DNA of 64,000 nucleotides from Diplosphaera chodatii. Taxonomy: Eukaryota > Chlorophyta > Trebouxiophyceae > Prasiolales > Stichococcaceae. Position numbers and translations under genes: made by a program. Positions 48,901 to 59,378 of the stretch are shown here, one piece after another. Within the stretch, counting starts at the first letter, position 1. Each line of letters starts with the position of its first letter. The stretch spans positions 310,001-374,000 of the forward strand of contig JAALGY010000062.1 in NCBI GenBank assembly GCA_032358165.1. The letters are read 5' to 3'. The notes beneath the pieces were generated by a model. That model worked only from the letters and a program-made list of their open reading frames with translations, was not told the origin of the DNA and did no database searches.

Positions 48901-49732
48901 GTGGCAAGGCTGCAGGCATGGTGACCGGGCTTGCAGCAGAAGCACTGCTGGGGGCTGTGGCTGAGAAGGCTTGGTTGGCTGCTGCGGCGCCGGCAAACGG
49001 GGTCGGCGCTGCTGGCGCCGGCTCTGGAGCCGCTGCTGCGGCGTGGGCGCCGGGGGCCTGCGACAGGGCGGCCATGCGGGCGGCGGTCTGCGGGTGGCGG
49101 GACCGGGCGACGGGCGTCAGCGCGGGTTCCCTGGCGGCGCCCCGGCTGCGGATGGAGGAGGCGGGTGTGACCGGCTCCTCGGTGAGCGCCCCTCCGCTGT
49201 TGGAGCGGCTGTCGGCAGAGATGGCGACGGTGCTGCCCCGCTCCCACTCGATCTGCTCCATGCTGCCCTTCTCCGACACCGTGGGGCTGCGGGCCTGGCG
49301 GCGGCGGCCGCCCGCAAAGCCGCGGGTCGCGCTCGGCGGCGGCGGGCGCACCGGGGACGGGGAGTCCAACCCACGCGCACGGCCGGCTGCCCGACCAACG
49401 CCCTGCTGCTGCTGCGGGGTGGGCGCCGAGCCAGGTGGGGGCCGGGGGCCGCCCCTGCCGATGCCACGGCCGCGCTCTGCGGTGTGGCCGTTGGCCAGGC
49501 CCCGGCCACTGTAGCCGGACCTGACGCCATTGGACTGCGCAGCGGGGCGGCCCCTGCCGGCTGCCCTCGCCGGGGGCTGCGGCTGAGTTGCAGGCGCAGC
49601 GGGGCCGGGCTGCGCTGCGGCAGGCACATCGGGCCGCGCCGGCTTCGCCAGTGAGGCATCCAGCTCAGGCGCTGCAGCTTTGCCGCTGGGCGCGGTGCTG
49701 GACGAGCTCCTCATGCGCTGCAGGAACCCCAT
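42961..49732 (-). CDS. large Ser/Arg/Ala-rich, mostly disordered protein with short coiled-coil segments
   Basis: The first exon (49732-48330) alone encodes 467 low-complexity residues rich in Ala, Pro, Gly and Arg. Further exons with agreeing phases include 48094-47911, about 47570-47455, 47285-47190, 46950-46800, 46490-46305, 46020-45840, 45650-45470, 45275-45195, 44616-44521, 44327-44205, 43973-43833, 43690-43517 and 43224-42961. Many are Ser-rich with Arg (for example [19 protein letters not shown] and [19 protein letters not shown]), suggesting heavy phosphorylation. Two short amphipathic helices ([36 protein letters not shown]) could form coiled coils. The protein ends [12 protein letters not shown]. 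The composition recalls cytoskeleton-associated or scaffold proteins, but no domain is recognised and I do not assign a function. The structure between 44.87 and 45.19 kb is unresolved. Expected size is about 1,150-1,200 residues. Confidence 0.68.
47010..47045. repeat. three tandem 12-base units in an intron of the Ser-rich gene
   Basis: Three units of the form GTACAGGAAYGN follow each other directly. They lie between the exons near 47190 and 46950 of the minus-strand gene. Confidence 0.7.
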
Positions 49733-51275
49733 GGCGGGCGCCTGTCGGCGGCGGCGAGGGGTCGCAGCAGCTCACCAGCTGGCCCCGAGGCGTGCCTCAG
49801 TGCGTTTGGCAGCTGCCGCGACGAAGCAGCACGCCGCGAGCTGCCGAGGTCGTCCCACACATCTGCATGCAAGCACGTTACATGGTGTTGGAACCAGAGA
49901 CTGGTGCTGCGACAACACCGGCGATCACGAGCGCCCAGGACGTCAGGGTGGGCACGAAATGCCTTGCACATCTGACACGGTGTTCAGAAAGGCTGGTAGC
50001 TCAAGCTGGCGAGCACGATGGCAAGGGGTGACAAACCGACACTTCGCATCAAGCACTACTCAGCGGACGCCCCGCTCCCGTGCGGGATCGTTGCCGGCCG
50101 ACCAGCAATTCTGGCTGACGACGGGCTTAGCAGTACATCAGCGGCCGCTTGATGGTCCCAGCCTACTCTCGGTCACCTTGGGCAGCTGCAATGCCCCGCC
50201 ACCGACACGGGGCTATCCAGAAGGTAGAGGCCCGCAGCTGACTCAAACACGGCCGATCCATGGCCTCCGCATGAGTGCAAGGGTTTGAGGTGGGGTGCAT
50301 GCCGCAATGCGGGCTGAATGGCGTGCGTTGGCTTCCAAATCGGGCGCGGCTTGACACTGATGCACCATCACACCGTCCCCCTTGCGCAGGGGAAGAGGCT
50401 CATGCATGCCGCCCGGATCGCCCGGCTACCGGGTGCACCACACGCAAGGGTCGTCATGCTGCGCCCACCTAGCAATCAGCAAGCCCAGCACGCCCAAATG
50501 CGGCAACACGAATAGTTGTGATCATGCCCAAAGGCAGCCCCGGCCCACTGCGTCAAAGTTTACGCCACGTGTGCACCGGTTGCAAACACCGCCAACGCCT
50601 GCATACTGCTGCTCGACCGGCACAGACGGCTGCTGCTGCCCCCTGGTCGGCTCTGGTGCCACCATACCTGCCCCACCCTAGTGTGTCATGAGGCGGCTCT
50701 TCTCTCATGACAGCGCGACAAAAGTGTACGCACGAATCGTGCCACTATTGTATTCCCTGATCGGCTGGCAAACAGTGTGCAGCCGCAACAGATGGCGGTC
50801 TCACCTGGACTTGCATCAGCGGCAGGGCGGACGATGGCTCGCGGCCGAGACGCGAGGTGCCGACACAGCCTGCGCTGCGCCTACCGCGCTTGCATGCAAG
50901 CCTGATCTACAGCGTGGACAGGGCCAGGCGTCGGCGCGACGCCGTTTTACAGGCGCTGATTGCTGGTTGCGAGTGACTTTAGAGGTACCCAGCATACTGT
51001 TACATGCCAAACATTGTACAGCACTTCAATCTTCCCTTGTAACAGTAGGGGTCGATGCTGCACGGTTCCATAATCACTGAAACGAGCTGAATGGGGTGCT
51101 GACATCAGGTCCATGCTCAATGCTTGAGGCGTGCTGACAGTCGCAGTGAGGGTCGATGCCTGCCTTGCACCATGACTCTATCACAATATCCTCATGCGGT
51201 GCGTCTCAGTGTTCAACTAGTAAACAGTCCTAGCCTCCCAGCCGTTACTCGCACACTCTTCGTACATTCCCCTTC
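49733..51275. other. intergenic region, no gene seen
   Basis: These 1.5 kb upstream of the Ser-rich gene and downstream of the O-methyltransferase have no splice-supported exon. The part next to 49732 should contain the promoter of the Ser-rich gene. Minus-strand TGTAA at 51004-51000 probably serves the O-methyltransferase. Confidence 0.35.
51000..51004 (-). terminator. candidate poly(A) signal TGTAA for the O-methyltransferase
   Basis: On the minus strand TGTAA lies about 270 bases past the stop at 51276. Confidence 0.4.
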
Positions 51276-53218
51276 TCAACCCTTAAACACAGACACCTCC
51301 AGGCCGTCCGCCACATCATCCCGCCACTCCAGAGTGGAGTCCTCAAACCTAGACTCGTACTTTCCACTGCTGCGCACGTAGGCCAAGTAAGGCTTCAACC
51401 CGCCGCCGGCAAACACGCCGGCATTGTCAGCAACCACCACTGCGCCAGGCGCCAAGCGCGGCTCAGCTGCCTTGAGGTAGTCCAGATATTCCCGCGGCAT
51501 GCCATCCAGGAACAGGAAGTCTATTCCGTCCTGTACACGCGAATACCACCCTGTCAGTGCACTGAGCAATGCTCCACTGCCACCGACCATGGGGAGCCTG
51601 CATACGGCCACACATCAGCTGTGCCAATGTCGTCCGTCCAACATTGGCCTTTGTTGCCATGTTCTAGCATGTCCAGCAACAGGACCATGTCAGACTCACC
51701 TGCAGCTTGGGTAGCTCTTGTGTAGCGTCACCCCACCGCACATCGACTGCCTCCATGCCGCTGCCTGCCTGACCACCTCGGGCCTATCATAGGTACACAA
51801 CAGTCACGCTGCTCAGTCACCATCCCATGGTACTTCACGTATGGCATAAACAGCGAACGTGATCATGCAGCACGGGAAAGCTGGTCCCATGCGCACCTGC
51901 CACAAGAAGCGCTTGCCGGCCAACGCCCATTGGAATGCCTTCTCAAAGCTGACCAGGCGAGCGCCTGCACACGTTCCTTTTCCGTGGATTGCATTTTGAC
52001 ACTGGATGTTGGCACAATGGTCTGGTACCTATTCCGCATGTGCATGCAGAATGCTGTCAGCTACTAGCAATCCAAATCGCACACCTTTCTCCAGTGCCTG
52101 CGCCATCAGGATCGTGGAGTACCCGCACATCGTCCCGACCTCGACCACGTTGCGGGGCGCTGCTTCCCTGACGAGCCGCTGCAGTATTGCGCCCTGTCAG
52201 GAGCACCAGCACGGCATCTGAGGCATGCCTGCTGGTGATGACACCATACCAGGCCTAACGGGATGCCCCTTGTGAAGCGGTTGCAACCCCATGTGTGAGT
52301 CTGTTGCCTGCTCAACATGTCTTGCCTATGGGCACACCTTCTTTGGGCCGATGAACGGCATGTTGTCCCGCTTGCCCCAGCGCTCCAGCCTCCGCAGCAC
52401 CCAGTCAGCATCCACTGTCTTCAGGCGTGACATCTTGCGCCCCTCATCGTTGAAGTACACATCGCGGTCCCCAAACTGGATCTGCCGCTGCCGCAACTGC
52501 AGGAGCACGCAAATAGCTGTCATGCTGAAAGCAGCTCGCGTCGGGCCTGCCTGACCTGCTGCGCCCCCCGGGAAATGCAGTCAGGGAGCATGCACCCCAT
52601 TTGCATGCTGGGTATGGTCATCAAGCAACCGGAACAGGAACTCTGCTGACACAAGACTGCTACGGTTCGCACCTGTGTACGCTCCTGGATGCGTCGCTCA
52701 GCGGCCCCAGCCTCCCATCTGAATAGCGCCCCAAATGCTGCAAAACCCGCCAGGTCTATGAGGAGCGTCTTCACCGTGTCTCCGCTGGCGCCGCTCATGC
52801 CCACAGACGCATCCTGAAATTGTCGACCGAAGAGGATGCGAGACGGACAGCTGGTTCTGCAACGTCAAATGTGATGAGTGCAGGTCGACTATGGCACAGC
52901 ATGGTTCAGCTATCCCTTGAACCTGCATGCAGCTCACCTGAATGAGCTGTGTGACCGCCAGCGCTGATGCGATCAGACAGGACAGAGCTGCGCTGCCGAG
53001 CAGCACGCGGCGAATGGGTCGCGGCACGAGGTACCTTCGTTGGACAGGCCGGACTGACTGTCAGGCATGCACAACACACTTCAGACTCCTGCTGCGCACC
53101 AGGTCAGACTGTGAGATATGCAGGCTCACTCGAGAAAGTTGCGAGGGTCGCGCAGCTCATCCTCCATCTGCCGCTTTTGCCACCGGTCCACGTCCTTGTC
53201 GTACATCCCTGGGTGCAT
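51276..53218 (-). CDS. membrane-anchored catechol-type O-methyltransferase
   Basis: A class I SAM-dependent methyltransferase of the COMT/TOMT type. Eight exons (53218-53130, 53034-52938, 52813-52673, 52496-52338, 52193-52085, 51964-51897, 51768-51700, 51530-51276) give 328 residues in frame. A charged N-terminus (DKDVDRWQKRQMEDELRD) precedes a membrane segment near residues 40-60 and a weaker one near 78-95. The SAM-binding motif is VVEVGTMCGYSTILMA (residues 178-193). The metal-site residues of COMT are kept: Asp253 in LFLDG, and Asp279-Asn280 in VVVADNAG. The C-terminal EWRDDVADGLEVSVFKG matches the family end. The catalytic Lys of COMT (in DHWK) is absent here (DGMPREY). The substrate is unknown. 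An alternative ATG lies at 53206. Divergent from SNW/SKIP. Confidence 0.88.
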
Positions 53219-53954
53219 TGCAGCTGTTCGAAATCAGCGCCTCCCGCTTCCCATAGACTGATGTATGCAGTATCTGTGCAGGTTGAACGCTGTGGCTTGA
53301 AATGTAAGCTATGCATGTATTCCCACCTTGCTGCTCCTTTTCCTCGTCTCTGACAGCTGCACATGTTTGCAACTTGCATTGCCGTGCGGCAACATTCCGC
53401 TGCAAGCCATGATGCAAGTCGCGCTGCTGGGACGCCAGGCATGCCTGGTGTGAGCAGCATGGCTTGGTGGGGGTTCGGCACAGCGCGTGCTTGCAAGGCA
53501 ACCCGACGATCGTGGCAGCAGACATGCTGCACCTATTGTGGGGTCGTGCACATGTTGATCAGTAATCAGCCGTGTATATACCAGAGCGGCTACTGAAACA
53601 CTTCCGCAATAACCAAAGGTCCAATGCGGGCTCGGCTGCTGTGCTTGTGTGTGCACAGTGCCAAGTGATGGCACCCTGATGGCAGAGCCTGTGAACACGC
53701 GTGATGACGTGGCACGCAGCGTCCTGCTGCTCTGCTTCCACCATGAGCTTGCCCAGCAGAAACATGCAACACACATCTCACCGTCCAGGCTGCTTACCAA
53801 TACAGTACCGTACATCACGGCTGGAGTGACGGTACGAGCGCGGCGTTGACCGCACGCACTGCTCGAACGGCCAGGCTTGCCTGTGGGGCCCGAACACCAC
53901 ATCACCAGCTGCAGCACAGGCAAAGCCACTGAGGAGCGGCCCGTCGCCGGCGCC
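53219..53954. promoter_or_regulatory. intergenic region between divergent O-methyltransferase and SNW/SKIP genes
   Basis: The 736 bases must hold both promoters. No exon or core element is recognised. Confidence 0.35.
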
Positions 53955-56900
53955 ATGGCGGCAGTGGGCCTGCTGAGCTCGCTGCCGGCGCCCAAGCGGG
54001 AGTATGCGGCGCCAGAGCCTGCGCCTGCACCGCAGCCTGCGCCGGGGCCCAGCGGCCCGCGCATCACCCGAGAGGCCCCGCCCTACGGCACCGCTGAGCG
54101 CAACCACTACATCCCGCGGCGGCCGTCCGACTTCGGCGATGGCGGCGCCTTTCCCGAGGTGTGGAGACAGCTGTTTGACATGCCTGTCTAAACTCGTGGG
54201 GTGCAATGCAGCATGCTGCATGCTAGCCTCGCATGCTGGTCCCATGCAGCTCAGCGCAGTTGAGCGCATACAGTAAGGTAGAACGGCTTTTGCGTGACAA
54301 GGCCATTGTCTTGCATGCAGGTGCACGTGCCGCAGTTCCCGCGCGACATGGGGCGCAAGGACAAGGCCGCCTCCCGCGGCAACACGCTGGCGCTGGCGGT
54401 GGGCGCACACGGCGGCGCCAGCTACGACGCCATCGTGAAGCAGGTGCCGTGCAGTGGCCTTGCAACGCTGCGCAATTGGGTGCGAGCTGGAGGCTGCAAG
54501 CCTCAACTGAGGTTGCATCCCCTGGCGTGAAGCTCTCGCAGGTGCTCAACCGGGCCAGTTGCTGAGAGGTTGCATGCGCTGTTCGCAGGGCGCCACCCGG
54601 GACAAGTGGATTGCCAGCGACCACTCGGCGCTCGTCCCCAAGCTGGACAAGCTGAAGGATGAGGTGCGCCCGTGTTGACACCGTGGCGCATGTAGCAGAA
54701 GCCCAGATACCGCACATTGTCTCATGTGGTGTGCTCCCACCGCTCGTAGCTGCTGAATTTCGCATAATGAACGTGTGTACCACGTAGATGGCGCGGCCGG
54801 ACGATGAGGAGGTGGAGAAGACAAAGTCCGAGACGGCGGCGGCGCTGGGGCTGGTGGTCAACTCCAAGATCGCAGCGGCGCAGCCGAAGACGCTGCCCCA
54901 GCAGCCGGGCGCGCCCACGTACATCAAGTACACACCCACGCAGCAGGGCCCGCAGTACAACAGCGGCGCCTCCCAGCGCATCATCAAGATGCAGGTGCGC
55001 TCTGGTGCAGCGTGACAACCTTGGTGATCAAGTTGACTCTCAATGTGGAGACAGCTGCGAGCCCTTTGCTGCTCGGGCCACGGCAGTCCTGCCGCCGTGT
55101 CTGGGCATGTTCGCTCGTTGCTGAATGTTGTCAGTGCGGGCGCGTCTGCTGTGTCCCCACGCCCATGGAGCAATGGGCACGATCATACGGGCTGCCAAGA
55201 TTGCACCGGTGGCGGAAACTTGCGGCAGTGCAGACGCAGTTTGTTGTCGAGTGATCCGAGCTTGGCAGCCGGGCAATTGTCACCTGTCATGTACTGGCAG
55301 CTCTGCCAGATTGTCTGCCCTGTTGCCTGCCTGTCGTGACCCAGCCTCATCTGTGCCCAAAACCTTTGCCACTGTACTGTGTGCAGGACATGCCGGTGGA
55401 CCCCATGGATCCGCCAAAGTTCCGGCACAAGAAGGTGCCCCGGGGCACGGGCAGCCCGCCGGTGCCCATCATGCACTCCCCGCCGCGCGCCATCACGGTG
55501 AAGGACCAGCAGGACTGGAAGATTCCGCCCTGCATCTCCAACTGGAAGAACCCCAAGGTGCGGCGGCAACACTGTGCTGACGACGCTTGCCTGCATATGC
55601 ATGCTCAGCGGCCGACATCATCCCTTTGGACTTGTCATCTGCCAAGACTCGAAGCCCATTGATGGACAACCTTCCTCCTGCAATGGATGTATAAAGTAAT
55701 GCACACATGCTGCACCAGCAGATGCAACTATCTCGTGCTCATGCTTGAACTCACAACCTCCATTGCGAACTGCCACACAGGGGTACACCATCCCGCTGGA
55801 CAAGCGGCTGGCGGCGGACGGGCGCGGGCTGCAGGAGGTGCAGATCAACGACCAGTTCGCGAAGCTGACGGAGGCGCTGTACGTCGCCGAGTCCAAGGCC
55901 CGCGAGGCGGTGGACATGCGCCAGAAGGTGGGCGCACAGCAGATCACAGTTCGGCTGCCATTGGTAGAAGTGCCAAAGGGCATGCGCATAGTCAAGATCA
56001 GGAACCCAGGGTGTGGCCTGCGCACTTCATGCGATCATACCACTCCTGCATCGGAGTGGGCAGCGGCAGACCACCATTCATCTGGCATGGTCCCAACAGC
56101 CAGAGGCCACCCCACCTTGTGCCTTCGACACCAACGCAAAGCAACAGCAGCCTGGACGGAAGGACGCGTCAGCATGCGGACCAACATGCACAGTGGTGAG
56201 CCCTTCGAGCGTCTGCCTACCGGGGTTCCTCCTTCTGCAGGTGGTGCGGGAGCAGAAGCTGCGGGAGAAGGAGGCGAAGGAGGCGGAGCTGCGGGACCTG
56301 GCGGTGCGGGCGCGCATGGAGCGCGCCGGGGCCGCGGCGCCCGCCGCCCCCGTCCCCATGGCCGCCCGTGGCGAGGGGTGCGCCGGCTCGGCACGCCCTG
56401 TGACAGCCGCGAAAGACTTCTAAAGTTTTTGCTGAAAGCCAATAAAACATAAGTTCAGTGAGATCATCCTCGCTGTTCCCTAAGCACCATTGGCAGTGGT
56501 GGTCAACAGCTCGACGCAGGCGCCACCCCTGCCCGAGGAGGGACGCGTCCAAGCTCCACTGCGTGCTTCATCGATACCACAAGTGTGCATGTCACGTTGA
56601 GCCTGCCTTGACGGCGTCCCTGGGCTGCGGACCAGGTACCTGCCGCCGCCGCCGGCCGGCGGGCAGCCGGCGTACGGCGAGGGCAACCTGCCGCCGCCGC
56701 CGCCCATGGCGGCCGCCGCCGCGTCGCCGCCGCGGGAGCGGGAAACTAAGGAGGAGCGGGAGGAGCGGCGGCAGCGCGAGGAGCTGCGCCGCGACCGCCA
56801 GCGGTGCGCCCAAGGGTTAGGTTTTAGGGTTGGCAGCATCTGTCCTGGCTACTGCCCGAGACTGGCCAGCCTTAGACTGGTGCAGCTCAACACTTGATAA

Positions 56901-58338
56901 CACTGAGGATGTTATCAGCAACAGCTGGCAGTCTTGCCATCTTCTACCTCCCTCCCCCCGGTGCTTGGCAGCGGCTGCCTGTGGGCTGACTTCTTGCGTG
57001 TTGTGGCAGGGAGCGCGAGAGGGAGCGACGGCTGGAGGCGAGGGACGCGCACGGCGGCAAGCGCTCCAAGCTGACGCGCGACCGCGAGCGTGACATCTCC
57101 GAGAAGATCGCCCTGGGCCAGGCGCGCTGCAATCTGCCTGCTTCCTGCCTCCTGCTTCCTGCCGCATGCCCTGACGACAGCCTATTGTGCAGCACCGGAA
57201 CAGCCAGCGCCCTTTCGAGCGTTGCTCCTTCTGTGCACCACAGCAATCGGCGCTGCTGCACAGCAGCCACCTCGGCTCTTCCAGGCCGGGGATCAGCCCC
57301 TGCTTCTTGATGATGTTGGTGTCTGCTTCCCTGCATCCATCCATCCATCCCCCCGCCTGCCGCTCACCCAGCCCCACCACACGCAGGCCAAGGTCACGGG
57401 CACCGGCGAGGCGATGTACGACCAGCGGCTGTTCAACCAGGAGGGCGGCATGGGCCACGGCCTCACCTCCGACGACGCGTACAACCTGTACGACAAGCCC
57501 ATGTTTGCGGACCGCGGCACGGGGCTGCACCGCGCCAAGGCAGCCGCCGACGACGAGGAGGAAGGTGGGGCTCCACACAAAACCACCCACTGAATGACTC
57601 GTTGAGGCCAAAAAAGCGCATCGCTGAGCCTCGCGACGGCCGCTCGGATTTCACCATGCCGAGTGGCTGCGCTGTGAGCCGTGGGCCACATGCAGAAGGC
57701 ATGTTGTTCACGCCCTGTACACACAAAACCCTAGATGAGTGCACCCCTGAGGTTGATATCGGTGGCGGCAGGGGGCGAGGGCGAGAACGCGCGGCGCTTC
57801 CGCCCGGACAAGGGCTTCCAGGGCGTGGACTACAGCGCGGCGGCGCAGGCGGCGGCGGATGGGCAGCCGGTGCAGTTCGAGCGGGACGCGCCCGAGGCCG
57901 ACCCCTTCGGCCTGGACCAGTTCCTCACAGACGTGCGTTCGAACCTGGCACCACCGGAATCCTGGGCCCCGAACTATCCACACCAATGTCATTTTCAATG
58001 TCTAGCCGTTGGGCCTGGACCGGCTCCTCGCAGGCATGCACACGGCAAACCGTCTGCAGGTTATTAAGTGCATGCATCTGCTCATTATCCGGAGGCATGC
58101 GGGATGTGTGTGGGAGGCTCGTGTGGACAAGGCCACTGCAGCGACCCCCCCGAACTGGTGTGATCCACATTGTGTCGATGCCGGTCTGCAGGTGCGCAGC
58201 GGCAAGGGGAAGAAGGAGGGCGCGCTGGACGGCATCGGCAAGGGCGGCGCGATGGCGGCCGGCGGCGGCGGCGGCTCGTACGACGACTACGCCGGCGGCT
58301 CGTCCCGGCGCATGGAGTTCCAGTCCGGCCGCGGCTGA
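53955..58338 (+). CDS. SKIP: SNW/SKIP-domain spliceosome and transcription co-regulator
   Basis: A homologue of human SNW1/SKIP, plant SKIP and yeast Prp45, a structural part of the spliceosome that also acts with transcription factors. Twelve exons (53955-54158, 54321-54443, 54589-54663, 54788-54994, 55387-55557, 55781-55927, 56241-56377, 56636-56803, 57010-57121, 57387-57564, 57772-57932, 58192-58338) give 609 residues in frame. The family signature SNWKN is at 254-258, in CISNWKNPKGYTIPLDKR. The conserved N-terminal YIPRRPSDFGDGGAFPEV and the repeated PTYIKYTP / QRIIKMQ blocks precede it. A charged helix (REQKLREKEAKEAELRDL), an RS-like basic stretch and the block GTGEAMYDQRLFNQ follow. 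The Pro- and Gly-rich tail is species-typical. Intron 9 uses a GC donor (CAG|GCGCGC). TGTAA occurs at 58952, about 610 bases past the stop. Confidence 0.96.
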
Positions 58339-59378
58339 GCAGCAGTGGGCAGTGGATGCAGCCTGGCCGCCGGATGCTTTTTGCCTGCAGCCAAGCCACG
58401 GGGAGCCTTGGGGGCTAGCCGTTAGCCGCCGTGGCTACAGCTGCGCGGGGTGGCAAGGAGCGCATCGGCTGTCCCGAGCTTGGTGCTTTATTGTGGCGTG
58501 ACTGACCTTTTTGGCAAGGACAGCGGCTGCTGTGGGCCGAGCAGCAGTGCGCCAGCAAGGGGCCAGACAAACCCTGACCTGACTAGGGGTGACGAAAAAC
58601 TTATTCAACTCCCCCTAGCCTGACCACGGCGCTGTGTGCTGCTGTGCCGGTGCTGGTTTCAGCCATGTGTGTCGCATTAGACATGCAATGCAGGGCTTGT
58701 CTGTGCTACCGTTGCAGTGAATGCAGTGATGATCACCTAGATTGCCACTGCCAAGTGATCACAGAGTTGCCTCAAAGCATGGCGTCACAACTGACCACGT
58801 GTCATGAATGTGAGAATACCACCTCATGTGCATGTCCGCCAGTAATCGGCACGCTACCTGAGTATTGTTTGTGCGGCTCTGCCGGCGGTGTCCTGTACAT
58901 CACCAGACGGTTGAGCAGCACAGTGCGTTGCAAGTGCGAGTCTGTCCCTATTGTAATTTTGATGACGTCATAACTTGTACGAGCGCGGGAAACCACCTCG
59001 CAGGTTGTACTCGCAGCTGGCGGAGGAGCACGTGCCCGGTGCGCACAATTGCACCCTCACACCACGGCACGAACAATTCGTTCGCTTACATTGATGTTCA
59101 CCTCCCATTCGATTGCACATCCGTGTGCGCTGGCTAGCGGGGGGTACGGCACCAACTGCCTGCTGTCTGAGACCAGAGAATATAGATCGTTCAGGCGACC
59201 GGGGAGCTGCGGGTGCGGCTGGCAGCTTTCGTGCCCGCGGCCCAGCTTCAAACGTCAGGGCAGCGTCGTGAAAGCAGTGTAGCAGGACTGGTGCTGCTTG
59301 GTGCCGCTGTGCATCAGACAGTCTGTGGGCCAAACCTCGGATCAAGGCTGAGGCCCAGGTCGAGGGTGCTGAGATGAT
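58339..59378. other. intergenic region, no gene seen
   Basis: About 1 kb between SNW/SKIP and the GT49 gene. It holds the SNW 3' flank and the GT49 promoter side. Short frames here have intron-like composition and no matching splice sites. Confidence 0.35.

Noticed and set aside
48630..49514. 294-codon open frame on the plus strand, with other long frames over 48.3-49.7 kb
   Set aside because: They are antisense shadows of the GC-rich first exon of the Ser-rich gene and have no splice or homology support.
57328..57352. Short CATC repeat
   Set aside because: A four-unit microsatellite in an intron of SNW/SKIP, too short to matter.
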